DNA from: Jatrophihabitans_A sp035248685 | Lineage (GTDB): Bacteria > Actinomycetota > Actinomycetes > Mycobacteriales > Jatrophihabitantaceae | Direction: 5' to 3' | DNA: 64,000 nt | Assembly: GCA_035248685.1 (NCBI GenBank) | Contig: DATFHF010000064.1 | Coordinates: forward strand, 1-64,000 | Shown: positions 44,097 through 52,512 of the stretch, in pieces | Layout: each line of letters starts with the position of its first letter | Numbering within the stretch: the first letter of the stretch is position 1 | Translations under genes and position numbers: made by a program | Notes under the pieces: generated by a model | Databases searched by the model: none | What the model saw: only the letters and a program-made list of their open reading frames with translations | What the model was told of the DNA's origin: nothing

Positions 44097-44422
44097 GTGT
44101 CCTCCCGGCGTGGTTCGTCAACCACCGCGCCTGGCCACATCGGCACGTCCACCTTGTACGCGGCGCGGGACAGGGCGTGGGCGGTCGCCGATCCGAGCAG
44201 CATGATCAGCAGGCCGACGAAGAGCGCACGGCCGGCGTAGGCGGAGATCGGGCCCTCGGCCACCGCCAGTCCGACCAGCAAGGGTATCGCACCCATGGTG
44301 ATGCTCTTGGACGAGCACTGAATCCGGGTGTAAACGTCCGGCATTCGCAGGATGCCGACCGCGGCGCTGAGCGAGAAGAACAGCCCGATGCAGCAGAGCA
44401 CGGTCACTACGACGATCTTCAC
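44093..44422 (-). CDS. mrpG: Mrp-type antiporter subunit G
   Basis: A 109-residue membrane protein with three helices and the MrpG signature GILRMPDVYTRIQCSSKSIT. It is a small structural subunit of the Mrp antiporter. Start GTG at 44422 overlaps the mrpF stop by four bases. The C-terminal tail is hydrophilic and variable, as usual for the family. Confidence 0.9.
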   Translation of the reverse strand: MKIVVVTVLCCIGLFFSLSAAVGILRMPDVYTRIQCSSKSITMGAIPLLVGLAVAEGPISAYAGRALFVGLLIMLLGSATAHALSRAAYKVDVPMWPGAVVDEPRREDT

Positions 44423-44679
44423 AGCAAGCCCCGTTCCAGGTAGCGCGCCCAGATCAGCGCGGCCAGATAGCTGAACGACGCCAGCCAGAGCGCGACATCG
44501 GCATAGCTGCTCCGATCGGCGAAGGCAGCGAAGAACAACACCGCGATCGCGCACTGGCTGGAGATGGTGTTGAGCGCCAGGATCCGGTCGGCCGCTGATG
44601 GTCCGCGAGCCAACCGGATCAGCAACAGCAGCGCGATGGCCAGTTCGGCAATGCACACCGCCTGAAGCAAAATGGTCAT
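44419..44679 (-). CDS. mrpF: Mrp-type antiporter subunit F
   Basis: An 86-residue membrane protein with three helices and the MrpF signature RLARGPSAADRILALNTISS. Small subunit of the Mrp antiporter. Start ATG at 44679 overlaps the mrpE stop by four bases; its own stop overlaps mrpG. Confidence 0.91.
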   Translation of the reverse strand: MTILLQAVCIAELAIALLLLIRLARGPSAADRILALNTISSQCAIAVLFFAAFADRSSYADVALWLASFSYLAALIWARYLERGLL

Positions 44680-45221
44680 CCAACACCTCCACCGGCAGTC
44701 GGCGCGAACCCGTCCAGCAACGGGCGCAGCAGCCGCTCGGTGCCGCCGGTGACCACCGCTGCCCGATCGCTGTCCGGCGGCGGTACCGATACCGCGTGGT
44801 ACTGCAGCGCACCCTTGCTGCGGTCCAGATCCACCAGTTGGTTATCGACGATCAGCGAGCTGAGCAGGCCGACGCCGGCCAGCCCGGCATCATCGGACAG
44901 TGGGGCCGGCACCACCACCATGCCGGAGGCTAGCGGCCGGCTGGGCGACCAAATCCGGCGGGACAGCCGCAGGTTAGCCAGCGATATCCGGGCCAGGCAG
45001 ACCAGCACCAAACGGAGGACGGCGAATGCGCGCCGCGGCCGGAGCAGCGCCCACGGCCGGACCACGCCGTCCATCAGCGGCAGCAGCATGGCGGTCATTG
45101 CCGCGCTGACCAGGGCGCCGCAGACCAGCTGTTCGGCCTGCACCGTCCAGGTGAGCAGCAGCCACGCGGAAAAGCCCCAGCTGAAGAGCGAGCAGGCCGT
45201 CACCAGCCGATCGCGCACCAT
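44676..45221 (-). CDS. mrpE: Mrp-type antiporter subunit E
   Basis: A 181-residue subunit with two to three N-terminal helices (FSWGFSAWLLLTWTV) and a cytoplasmic C-terminal domain (LLSSLIVDNQLVDLDRSKGALQYHAVSV). It opens the mrpE-F-G-DUF4040-B-C-D operon. Start ATG at 45221 with AAGGGG upstream; the open frame extends much further but that part is the antisense of the M28 peptidase gene. Divergent from that gene across ~120 bp, which should contain the operon promoter. Confidence 0.87.
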   Translation of the reverse strand: MVRDRLVTACSLFSWGFSAWLLLTWTVQAEQLVCGALVSAAMTAMLLPLMDGVVRPWALLRPRRAFAVLRLVLVCLARISLANLRLSRRIWSPSRPLASGMVVVPAPLSDDAGLAGVGLLSSLIVDNQLVDLDRSKGALQYHAVSVPPPDSDRAAVVTGGTERLLRPLLDGFAPTAGGGVG

Positions 45222-45339
45222 TGCGGTCAGCCCCTTCTGCCACCGGACATGCCGGAAGAAGCAGGCTCTACCTTGAGCTACGACGAACGCTACTCCACAT
45301 GACATGCTCGTCCGGACGCCCCAACGAACAGGAGGGCCG

Positions 45340-46308
45340 ATGCCGCAACGCCCGCATCCTGTCGCGGCGGATGAGGCCCGGTTGCGGCACGACGTCGAGC
45401 TGCTATCAGCCAGCCCGCGCAACCGGGTCGGACACCCGGATGCTGTCCGAGCCGCGCGGGATTTCGTGGAGCGCGAACTGCGACAGGCCGGCTGGTCGGT
45501 CGAGCGCCAGCCATTTCGTCGCACGACGGTGCTCGGGGTCAGCGATGCCGGCCGCGGCAACGCACTGTCCCGGCTGCGCCTGCATCGCCATCTCAGCGGG
45601 GTCAACCTGGTCGCGACGCGGCCGGGTTCCACGCCGCCGTACACCGTCGTCGGAGCGCACCTCGACACCGTCATCGACTCGCCCGGCGCCGATGACAACG
45701 CCTCAGGGGTGGCCGCCGCGCTCGAGCTGGCTCGCCGGCTCGCCGAGCCGGCCTCGGTCATGATCGCAATCTTCGATCTGGAGGAGGCCGGCTTCGTCGG
45801 CGCCCGGGCGCTTGCGCGGCGGTTGGCCGCCGAACGTAATGCGTCGGCGATGCTCTGTCTGGAGAGCGTCGGTTACTACCGCGACGAGCCCGGCACGCAA
45901 CAGGTGCCTGCCGGACTGCGCAAGCTGATCGCCGGCCAGCATGCCGGATCCGTCCTCGCACAGCGGCGCGGTGACTTTCTCGCCGTGGTGCACCGCCGTT
46001 CGTCGCAACCGATAGCCGAAAGGTTCTGCGAGGTGGCGGCAAGGTTAGAGCTGCCGACCGTACGAGTGCGCGACCCGCGGCCGGACGGCGGCGCCGGGCT
46101 GCTCGCAACCGCCGCACTGCCGCCGCTCGCGACGCTCGACCGTAGCGATCATTTGCCGTTTTGGCGACGCGGCATTCCATCGGTGCTGCTGACCGGCACC
46201 GCCAATCTGCGTAACTCCAACTACCACCGGATGACCGATACGCCAGACACCCTCGACTATCCACGACTCGCACGCTTGGTAAGCGCACTCACCGAACTGC
46301 TGGCATAG
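45340..46308 (+). CDS. M28-family zinc aminopeptidase-like hydrolase
   Basis: A 322-residue di-zinc peptidase of family M28. Zinc and catalytic residues appear in order: GAHLDTV (His, Asp), GADDNASGVAA (bridging Asp), DLEEAGFVG (catalytic Glu-Glu), CLESVGYY (Glu replacing the usual Asp/Glu ligand region) and SNYHRMTDTPDTLDY (last His). No signal peptide or membrane segment, so cytosolic. Start ATG at 45340 following GGAGGG; a longer frame from 45304 is not supported. Substrate unknown, probably peptides or N-acyl amino acids. Confidence 0.88.
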   Translation: MPQRPHPVAADEARLRHDVELLSASPRNRVGHPDAVRAARDFVERELRQAGWSVERQPFRRTTVLGVSDAGRGNALSRLRLHRHLSGVNLVATRPGSTPPYTVVGAHLDTVIDSPGADDNASGVAAALELARRLAEPASVMIAIFDLEEAGFVGARALARRLAAERNASAMLCLESVGYYRDEPGTQQVPAGLRKLIAGQHAGSVLAQRRGDFLAVVHRRSSQPIAERFCEVAARLELPTVRVRDPRPDGGAGLLATAALPPLATLDRSDHLPFWRRGIPSVLLTGTANLRNSNYHRMTDTPDTLDYPRLARLVSALTELLA

Positions 46309-46339
46309 CACCGAGGCACGCGTGCCTCGGTGCTATGCC
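46302..46339. terminator. 19-bp perfect-stem bidirectional terminator
   Basis: GGCATAGCACCGAGGCACG (46302-46320) immediately followed by its exact complement (46321-46339). It contains the peptidase TAG stop (46306-46308) and ends eight bases before the stop of the convergent hydrolase gene, so it serves both transcripts. Confidence 0.72.
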
Positions 46340-46346
46340 GGGTTGT

Positions 46347-47714
46347 TCAGGAGCAGGGCGGGTAGAGCGCGCGGGTGCGGTAGTCGGGAGGATCTCCGTA
46401 GGCGCTCGGGTCGGTGTAGCGACAGCCGAACGTCGGCGCGGCCACCGCTTGCGGATCGAGCAGGTCGTCGCCACCCGGCTTGTGGCCGGACTGGACCCAG
46501 TTCACCAGGTCATGCCAGCCCTGGGCCGTCTCTACCGTGCTGTACTCGCAATGGTCGGCTTCGCGGATTGCCCGCTGTACCAGCAGGTTCGACTCGCCGT
46601 GGGCTGCCACCTCGCGAGCGTAGGTCTGCTCCTGGGAAAGCGGCACAGCCAGGTCGCCGATCCCGTGCAGAGTGAGTACCGGTATCTGCGGGTCTCCGAA
46701 CACCTGGGGGATCGAGGTCAGACCCGGGTCGAGCCGGGTAGCCAGGTCTTGCGGGATGATCCGCTGAACGGTGCGGTTGATGTCGACCGGAGCATTCGGC
46801 GTGTAGTAGGTGGTGACGTTCTGGGCGAGCCGGAAGTCGTTCGTGGTCAGCGAGCCACCGTCGTCGGCATCCACCAACTGGAACAGTCCGTTCGGTACCC
46901 AGAAGTCGAATGCTGCGTTCGTACCTGGACGGTCACCGCCGGAACGTTGCACCACGATGGATTCGTACTGCCGTCCCGCCGCGGTCTGCGGACCGGTGGC
47001 TGCCAGTCCCAGTTTTGCCACGATGGCCGGCGTTATCGTGCTTTGGTAATCCGGGGGTATCGGGTAGGCCCTGATGCCGGACAGTGCTTGCGCGGTCAGG
47101 TTGACATCGGCGTAGTAGTCGAAGAGGGTGTCGTCACCGAGCGTGCCGCACATCGGCATCGCCCCGGAGTAGAACATCGGATACTGCTCCAAGGACCGGG
47201 CCACCACCTGGCCGCCCATCGAGATACCGACGATGTAGCGGCGACTGGGCTGGCGGTGCAGTAATTGCGCAGCCAGTAGCGCCAGATCGTGCGTGGTTTC
47301 CACTCCGGAGCCGACCGCGAAGCCCGTGTCGGCGAACGTAGAAGCGGCCCAGGCATAGCCCTCGTCGACGAACAGTTGCCGTAGCCCGAACTCGGGTGTG
47401 TCGGTGGACAGGACCGGCGCAGTGCCGAGGAACGGGTGCGCCCAGAGCACGAGCTGCCCGTTCCACCGCGGTGGAACCTCGATGTCATAGCCGGCATGAT
47501 CGTGCACGCCTTGCAGCACCGTGGTCGGACCCGACGGGGTTTGGAGCGGCGCCAGCGGCGGATTGTCAATCGTGAAACCCGGCCGCGGCTGATCGGTCGG
47601 GGCCGTTGTGGCAGAAGCAGGGAAGGTGCTGAGCGTGGCGGCCAGCACCGTCGTGACTGCGAGTAGCGCGATACCGGCCGGCACGAGGTGCCGCCTGTTG
47701 CCGTTCGAATTCAT
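46347..47714 (-). CDS. Secreted alpha/beta hydrolase
   Basis: A 455-residue exported hydrolase. Signal peptide IALLAVTTVLAATLSTFPASA; nucleophile elbow GISMGGQV (catalytic Ser), acid residue in LHGIGDLAVPL (Asp) and His in EADHCEYS. A cap-like insertion lies between the Ser and Asp. Probably an extracellular esterase or lipase-like enzyme; substrate unknown. Start ATG at 47714. It is divergent from a TetR regulator, and the shared intergenic region carries two matching dyads, so it is almost surely that regulator's target. Confidence 0.86.
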   Translation of the reverse strand: MNSNGNRRHLVPAGIALLAVTTVLAATLSTFPASATTAPTDQPRPGFTIDNPPLAPLQTPSGPTTVLQGVHDHAGYDIEVPPRWNGQLVLWAHPFLGTAPVLSTDTPEFGLRQLFVDEGYAWAASTFADTGFAVGSGVETTHDLALLAAQLLHRQPSRRYIVGISMGGQVVARSLEQYPMFYSGAMPMCGTLGDDTLFDYYADVNLTAQALSGIRAYPIPPDYQSTITPAIVAKLGLAATGPQTAAGRQYESIVVQRSGGDRPGTNAAFDFWVPNGLFQLVDADDGGSLTTNDFRLAQNVTTYYTPNAPVDINRTVQRIIPQDLATRLDPGLTSIPQVFGDPQIPVLTLHGIGDLAVPLSQEQTYAREVAAHGESNLLVQRAIREADHCEYSTVETAQGWHDLVNWVQSGHKPGGDDLLDPQAVAAPTFGCRYTDPSAYGDPPDYRTRALYPPCS

Positions 47715-47743
47715 CTCGCCTCCCTAGGCAGAGCGTTCGAGTG

Positions 47744-47758
47744 TTGAGCAACGTTCAA
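47744..47758. promoter_or_regulatory. TetR operator candidate 1
   Basis: TTGAGCAACGTTCAA, an imperfect 15-base dyad 30 bases upstream of the secreted hydrolase start. It matches the dyad at 47788-47802; centres are 44 bases apart, about four helical turns. Confidence 0.65.
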
Positions 47759-47787
47759 AACCGGTTTCGCCGGACGCTAGCACCGAT

Positions 47788-47802
47788 CTGAACAATGTTC
47801 AA
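47788..47802. promoter_or_regulatory. TetR operator candidate 2
   Basis: CTGAACAATGTTCAA with the near-perfect dyad TGAACAATGTTCA (47789-47801), 25 bases upstream of the TetR ATG. With the first site it would allow autorepression and repression of the divergent hydrolase. Confidence 0.68.
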
Positions 47803-47826
47803 CCGGTGCCTCGGTATCTTCGTTCC

Positions 47827-48435
47827 ATGGACGCAGCCACGATCACGACGGCAGCCTTGGACACGATGGCCGAGGTCGGACTCGATCGATTGACCATGCG
47901 TGCCGTGGCCGCGCGACTCGGCGTCCACGTGGGAGGGCTTTATTACTACCTACCGGACAAGACGACCCTGTTACGGTCGATGGCCGACCGGATCTGCTTG
48001 CAGATAATGGATGCCGCCGCGCCCACCGGCGATTGGCGGCGGGACGCGCTGGACCTGTGCCATGCGACCAGGCGGACCCTGCTAGAACGACGCGATGCCA
48101 CCAGGGTCTTCGCGCAGAGCCCGGTGGTGGCCAGCGTCGGCGCAGTAGGTGTGCTCGAGCGGATGCTGGGGCTGCTCGCCACCGGTATCAAGCCGGATCG
48201 GGTCGCCGCCGCCGCTGACACATTGCTCAGCTATGTAACAGGATTCACCTTGCAAGAACAGATCGGCACCGACATCCACCCGCTGAGCCTGCAGTTGATC
48301 GCTGACGGGCCGACATTGTTTCCTCGATTCTTCGCCGCGATTAACTGTGATCCGGAGGTCACCTTCGCCACTGCGTTACAGGCGATCCTTGCCGGTTTCG
48401 AATCCGAGGCTCCGCTGACGCCGGCGTCCCACTAA
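47827..48435 (+). CDS. TetR-family transcriptional regulator
   Basis: A 202-residue repressor. The N-terminal helix-turn-helix region reads ATITTAALDTMAEVGLDRLTMRAVAARLGVHVGGLYYYLPDK, matching the TetR class with a TetR-C-like ligand domain. Start ATG at 47827; a GTG seven codons upstream lies inside the operator flank and is less likely. Probably autoregulated and controlling the divergent secreted hydrolase through the two dyads in the intergenic region. Confidence 0.92.
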   Translation: MDAATITTAALDTMAEVGLDRLTMRAVAARLGVHVGGLYYYLPDKTTLLRSMADRICLQIMDAAAPTGDWRRDALDLCHATRRTLLERRDATRVFAQSPVVASVGAVGVLERMLGLLATGIKPDRVAAAADTLLSYVTGFTLQEQIGTDIHPLSLQLIADGPTLFPRFFAAINCDPEVTFATALQAILAGFESEAPLTPASH

Positions 48436-48588
48436 TACGACGGCGGTTGCCAGCAAGGCGAACGGGATGCTGTCGGCAATCGCGGCGGACGCCCACCGGG
48501 TGGTGACACCGGCTGCCAGTGCGGCGCTGAGGTAGGTGGCCAACACGAGTGCCTGTCGATGTCGCGACTGGGCGACGTGGCCGATCAT
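48376..48588 (-). CDS. Possible small membrane protein
   Basis: A 70-residue frame with two hydrophobic segments (ALVLATYLSAALAAGVTT; IPFALLATAVVLVGRRR) and a basic C-terminus. It overlaps the last 60 bases of the TetR gene antiparallel and is divergent from the cation-efflux-like gene. No ribosome-binding site is visible at the ATG at 48588. Membrane-protein-like composition in antisense of a small intergenic region may be real or coincidental. Confidence 0.4.
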   Translation of the reverse strand: MIGHVAQSRHRQALVLATYLSAALAAGVTTRWASAAIADSIPFALLATAVVLVGRRRQRSLGFETGKDRL

Positions 48589-48654
48589 ACGACGCGTTGC
48601 GTATGGTTTCGCGGTGCGCATTGTTGGAAGGAGATCTCGCTGAACGCGGCCTCG

Positions 48655-49239
48655 ATGCGGGCGGCTTTGCGCATCTCGTATGTCGCCGTGCTGTGGAGCA
48701 TCGTCTCCGGAACGGCGGCCGTAGTCGTCGGGGTCAGGTCGAATAGCACCGGGCTGATCGGCACCGGCGCCGATGTGTTGGCCGACATGTTGTCTTCGGT
48801 GTTTCTGGTATGGCGCTTCCACGCTGAGTTGCATGGGGGCAAACCGGGACACGTGGTCGAGCGCCGCGCTCAGCTGGTAGCGGCCTCGGCGCTGCTAACC
48901 GTTGCGGTCGGCGTCGCGGCCGCGGCGATCGAGCGTCTGGTGACCGGCAGGGGCGCATCGCCGGAGGTGGCGGGCGTGGCAGTGGCGGCTGCTTCGGTCG
49001 TAGTGCTGCCGGTGTTGGCTGCGATCAAGTGGCGGGTCGCTGCGGCGGTTCCGAGCCGTGCGCTTCGCACTGATGCGCTCATCACGCTCGTCGGAGCCAG
49101 CACCGCTGCGTTGAGCCTGATCGGTCTGCTATTGACCCAAGCGCTGCATTGGACCGCTGCCGACCCTGCGGCGGCTCTGGTTATCGCTGCATTGGCAGGC
49201 GTGACAGGAGCGCGGGAGTTGACGGTCGAAGACGGCTGA
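48655..49239 (+). CDS. Cation-diffusion-facilitator-like membrane protein
   Basis: A ~194-residue membrane protein resembling the transmembrane domain of CDF cation efflux proteins: early helix YVAVLWSIVSGTAAVV, GADVLADMLSSVFLVWRF (the position of the CDF metal site, here with two Asp), ALRTDALITLVGAS and the final WTAADPAAALVIAALAG. The cytosolic CDF C-terminal domain is absent. Start is uncertain: ATG at 48655 is listed, but GGAAGGAG lies six bases upstream of an in-frame CTG at 48640 and is poorly spaced for the ATG. Specificity unknown. Confidence 0.72.
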   Translation: MRAALRISYVAVLWSIVSGTAAVVVGVRSNSTGLIGTGADVLADMLSSVFLVWRFHAELHGGKPGHVVERRAQLVAASALLTVAVGVAAAAIERLVTGRGASPEVAGVAVAAASVVVLPVLAAIKWRVAAAVPSRALRTDALITLVGASTAALSLIGLLLTQALHWTAADPAAALVIAALAGVTGARELTVEDG

Positions 49240-49466
49240 CTCGTCGGCCATCGCACCGGGGCAGCTGGCCCGCCGGTTGGGCACCGGTGATGCGAGTTGG
49301 TGGTCAGCCGGCTGGCTGGTGTTCGGGAGTCCTAGCTGTCGTCGTACACGTCTGCCGGACGGTTGATTAGCAACTGGCGGGGACGGGAGTAGCTGAGGCG
49401 GGAGTAGGTTAGGTGCCGCTGGAGCGAGGCCCGGCGGCTCCGGTGACGCGAGGCCCAATGCTGGCG

Positions 49467-50153
49467 TCACCCTGCGCCGAGGATGATGTGCTTCAGCTCC
49501 GCCAAGGTTCCGATCCGGTAGCGCGCCCGGGGGAAGTCGTGTGACTTGGTGAACTCGTTGAAGACGATGGCGCAGTCGATGCCGGCCGCTACCGCGGCGC
49601 GCAACCCTCTGGCAGAGTCCTCGACGACCAGGGCCTGTTCGTTAGGCGCTCCGAACCGGTTGAGGGCAGTTAGATAGGGCTCGGGGTCGGGCTTGGCTCG
49701 CGTGTAGTCGTCGCGGACGAGGACGAAGTCCATGTATTGCCTGATGTGACGATCTCGGTGGATCAGCTCGAAGTCCTCGCGTTTGGAAGTGGTCACGATC
49801 GCCATGCGCGCGTAGTGCGACAGTTCGTCGAGGGTATCGACGACGCCAGGGATCTCGATTGCCTCGGTTCGCAGGTAGTCCTGGTAGTAGGCGTTGCGGA
49901 CCTCGCGCAGCCCGTCAATGGTGTGGTCGTCAACCCCAGCTGCCTTGGCTTGGGCCCAGCTGCCCGCGCCCTGGCTCATGTCTAGGAGGTACTGGTCGTA
50001 GTCCAGCGTCAGGCCGATCTCGGCCAGCGCGCGTTCAGCGGCCCTGTAGTACCAGTGTTCGGTATCGACCAGAACGCCGTCGTGATCGAACAAGATGTAC
50101 TTTTCACTCCAGGAATCCTGCCCAACGGCGTGGAATGGCGCCAGCGGGGCCAC
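49467..50153 (-). CDS. HAD-superfamily hydrolase (beta-phosphoglucomutase-like)
   Basis: A ~228-residue haloacid-dehalogenase phosphatase/mutase. Motif I LFDHDGVLVDTE (nucleophile and acid Asp), helical cap, motif II VTTSKRED (Thr/Ser), motif III Lys in AKPDPEPYL and motif IV VVEDSARGLRAA. Phosphosugar or nucleotide phosphatase activity is likely. The start is unclear: GTG at 50153 gives a 15-residue unconserved extension; a TTG immediately before the FDHDG motif is preceded by GGAG but with long spacing. Confidence 0.87.
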   Translation of the reverse strand: MAPLAPFHAVGQDSWSEKYILFDHDGVLVDTEHWYYRAAERALAEIGLTLDYDQYLLDMSQGAGSWAQAKAAGVDDHTIDGLREVRNAYYQDYLRTEAIEIPGVVDTLDELSHYARMAIVTTSKREDFELIHRDRHIRQYMDFVLVRDDYTRAKPDPEPYLTALNRFGAPNEQALVVEDSARGLRAAVAAGIDCAIVFNEFTKSHDFPRARYRIGTLAELKHIILGAG

Positions 50154-50628
50154 CCTCCAGCGTCCCGAAGCGCCCCACGCGAATTGCCCGCTCTGCCCTA
50201 GCGAGGCGCCAGGTCACGGCCGGTCGCCGTCGATGAGCTTTCGCCGTGGTGGTGGCTGGCGGGCACGCTGGTTGCGAGTTCGCGGAGTAGGTGCTCCCAG
50301 CGCTAGTGCGGCCGGGTTGTGGGGGAGCACCGTGAGCGCGTAGCACTAGGGCCAGCGCTTGGGGTTCAGGGCGCTGGCCGGTGCGGACGACTCGTGCGAG
50401 CACCGGCGTGAGAGCAGTGGCGCCCTCAGCTCTGGCTTGTGTCGGCCCCGATTGCGGCGACGTAGCGGTCGTAGGCGGTGGCGGAGTCGACGGCGTGGCG
50501 TTCGACCCTGACCTGGGAAAACCGCCACACACCGCAAGCCGGGAACTCCTGCATTTAATGCAACTCCCGTGCTTCCCGATCCGATAATCGACATTATGTC
50601 AATCTGCGGATCCTGGACGGAGTGAACT
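50154..50628. other. Sparse region upstream of HAD gene
   Basis: About 475 bp with no confident gene apart from a 42-codon minus-strand frame (50426-50554). It holds an inverted repeat GTGCTCCC (50291-50298) / GGGAGCAC (50323-50330) and the palindrome TGCATTTAATGCA (50550-50562), an AT-rich block that may be the promoter area of the gene at 50629. Confidence 0.4.
50426..50554 (-). CDS. Possible 42-residue protein or gene fragment
   Basis: A short frame starting MQEFPACGVWRFSQVRVE and continuing HAVDSATAYDRYVAAIGAD before a stop. The composition and codon choice look protein-coding, more so than the other frames, but no ribosome-binding site is present and no family is recognised. It may be the N-terminal stub of a lost gene. 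Confidence 0.35.
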   Translation of the reverse strand: MQEFPACGVWRFSQVRVERHAVDSATAYDRYVAAIGADTSQS

Positions 50629-50850
50629 ATGACCGCGACTGTCCCCGGCCGGCCTCCGGACGACGAGCTGGAGGCCTGTCTGCGATCGGCGCCGCCGCTC
50701 ATCGACGACTCGATCCGCTGCGCCCGGCTAACCGGCACCGATCTGAATGCCGCGGTACGGCGCGCCCGGGCCGAGTTCGATCGGCAGATCCGCGCGCACC
50801 TGGCGTTCGCCCGGCCCGGGCTGCAGGACCAGCGATCGCCTGAGCCATGA
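50629..50850 (+). CDS. Small hypothetical protein
   Basis: A 73-residue, mostly helical, charged protein (DDELEACLRSAPPLIDDSIRC; LNAAVRRARAEFDRQIRAHL). Start ATG at 50629, seven bases after GGAG. Its stop lies next to the start of the decayed DUF6884 gene, so the two were probably once an operon. No family or function is recognised. Confidence 0.6.
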   Translation: MTATVPGRPPDDELEACLRSAPPLIDDSIRCARLTGTDLNAAVRRARAEFDRQIRAHLAFARPGLQDQRSPEP

Positions 50851-50852
50851 TT

Positions 50853-51253
50853 CCTTGCAACCATTGGTGATCGTGCCCTGCGGCGGGCGGAAGCTGGCGA
50901 CGCCGGCGTGCAGCCGCCGCGCTCACGGATCCGGACCGGATCCTGATCCTGTCCGCGCTGCACGGACTACTCGCCCTCGATCGGGTGATCGCCCCGTACG
51001 ACCTGCGGATGGGCCAACCCGGATCCATCCAGCCCGCCGCGCTACGGCGCCAGGCCGAGCAGCTGCACCTGGTCGACCAACAGCAGGTCATCGCGCTGGC
51101 CGGCGCCGCATACACCGCCGCGGTCCGCCAGGTGTGGCCGCACGCAACCACTCCCCTAGCGCCGGCGGACTCGGCCGCCAACTGGCCAGGCTGGCCCAAA
51201 TCACCCAATCCCCTGCCCTGGCAACGACATTCGTCATCGGCCGGTGCGGATGA
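50853..51253 (+). pseudogene. Decayed DUF6884-like gene
   Basis: Remnant of a DUF6884-type protein spread over several frames. The first piece reads LVIVPCGGRKLATPA (50864-50908); the frame then changes and the middle segment following it is missing. A second piece reads ALTDPDRILILSALHGLLAL through IAPYDLRMGQPGS and HLVDQQQVIALAGAAYT. Near 51150-51160 a further shift restores AGGLGRQLARLAQITQ, ending in a TGA at 51253. The consistent fit of each piece to one protein in order shows decay rather than chance ORFs. Confidence 0.75.
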
Positions 51254-51765
51254 GTGCCGCCGCCGCCAGTTGTTCGCCGCATCCCGCCCGGCAGCGGCGC
51301 CGCGATCACCCCGCATCATCAACCGAGACAGCCGTCCGCGGCTCAACAAGACGTGTGACTTAGCCATCCCGATCGCTGAATAGCGAGCGATGTCGGTCGC
51401 ATTGTTTGATCGACTTTCGGGCTGATATGTGCGGAGGGCCGGCACTTCGGCCGACGATCGCGCGTTGGCCGCCTCAGTCTGAGTCGCCGCCCTCGGTCCA
51501 TGCAGCGACGTTCATCCGATGCCAACGGTTACTATTCGACAAGGACATTGGGGGCGGGCAAAATCGACGGGCCGCTTCAACGTACGCCGGGGGCGTGGGC
51601 AGATGCGGTGTCGGCCACTCTGGGTGGCAGCCCGAGAGGCAACCCCTCCGGCCCGACAGTGTCTGCGCAAGTGGACGACGGGGAGCACCTTTCTCGCCGC
51701 GAATTGAGTCAGCTCGCCCCTTGGCATCTGGCCACCACCTGAACGGTTACGCCAGCTCAGCGTAG
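51254..51765. other. Region without recognisable gene
   Basis: About 510 bp. Several overlapping plus-strand frames of 60-120 codons cross it, but none has a ribosome-binding site or recognisable family, and their compositions conflict. It adjoins the DUF6884 pseudogene and may be further decayed DNA. Confidence 0.4.
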
Positions 51766-51936
51766 CTATCGGCATACTGATTGCCGGGCAGGTTTGCTCA
51801 TCGCCAGCAGGACAAAGTGGCGCGCGATCTCGGCCCGCCCGCGCAAGCGATCGCGCTTTATCCGTAACGCCAGCAGCGTCGAGTCCTGACTTGCCCGGAC
51901 CGACAGGCCCTTGACGTCCGTGACGGTGATACCCAC
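51766..51936 (-). CDS. Possible 56-residue protein or fragment
   Basis: A minus-strand frame from a GTG at 51936: VGITVTDVKGLSVRAS then LLALRIKRDRLRGRAEI and FVLLAMSKPARQ. The reading frame has plausible codon use but no ribosome-binding site and no known family. It may be a gene remnant. Confidence 0.3.
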   Translation of the reverse strand: MGITVTDVKGLSVRASQDSTLLALRIKRDRLRGRAEIARHFVLLAMSKPARQSVCR

Positions 51937-51981
51937 GCTATAGCCGTGCGGCGGCCTGACAGTTCGAGAAGCCGTGCGTGA

Positions 51982-52512
51982 TTAACCCTTTGCCGGTCCG
52001 ACATCAGGTCGAGAGCTCGCAGTCTTTGTCTTAAAGAAGATGACTACGTTATCGATGGTGAATTTGTCTTCGTAGGTTGAACCGCCGTAGTCGACACTTG
52101 CTTCTATGCGTAGGGTGTTTTCTTCCTGCAGCACACCTGGATCAACCAAGAGGACTCGCGTGCTCCACATCGGCAGCCCACCACTTACTGGGGCTCCGGG
52201 AACCCCGCCAGCAACGAGCTGACCGTTGATCTTTACAGGGTATTCCGGCGTGATCCCAATAGCGGAACCAGGGGCGCCTTGTGGGTCAGGGAAAGTAGTG
52301 CCTTGGGACGAGCCTCGATATTCAAACTGTAGAACTGCTCCCTGTGCCGAGTCGATGTGAGGGCAGGAGAAGGGGAACTCGCCTGACAGCCCGACAAACG
52401 GAGCATTTGAATCCTCGTTCAGCACGAAGTCCGCGTCCCCGAAAGCTTCCGAGGCCTCGTCAACGCCGAACCGATGCCTCACCCACATGACGATCGTGTA
52501 ATCGCTGGCCAT
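51982..52512 (-). CDS. Hypothetical protein, beta-rich, lower GC
   Basis: A 176-residue soluble protein with no recognised family. Sequence is beta-rich and acidic: SDYTIVMWVRHRFGVDEASE, FVGLSGEFPFSCPHIDS, VLQFEYRGSS, RVLLVDPGVLQEENTLRIEA, KFTIDNVVIFFKTKT. The pattern suggests a carbohydrate- or ligand-binding beta-sandwich. Start ATG at 52512 is preceded by GGAGGACGGGC. Third-position GC is visibly lower than in neighbouring genes, consistent with recent acquisition. Stand-alone gene in a sparse region. Confidence 0.68.
   Translation of the reverse strand: MASDYTIVMWVRHRFGVDEASEAFGDADFVLNEDSNAPFVGLSGEFPFSCPHIDSAQGAVLQFEYRGSSQGTTFPDPQGAPGSAIGITPEYPVKINGQLVAGGVPGAPVSGGLPMWSTRVLLVDPGVLQEENTLRIEASVDYGGSTYEDKFTIDNVVIFFKTKTASSRPDVGPAKG

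Noticed and set aside
46302..46339. Operator or attachment site
   Set aside because: The palindrome lies between convergent stop codons and fits a shared terminator better.
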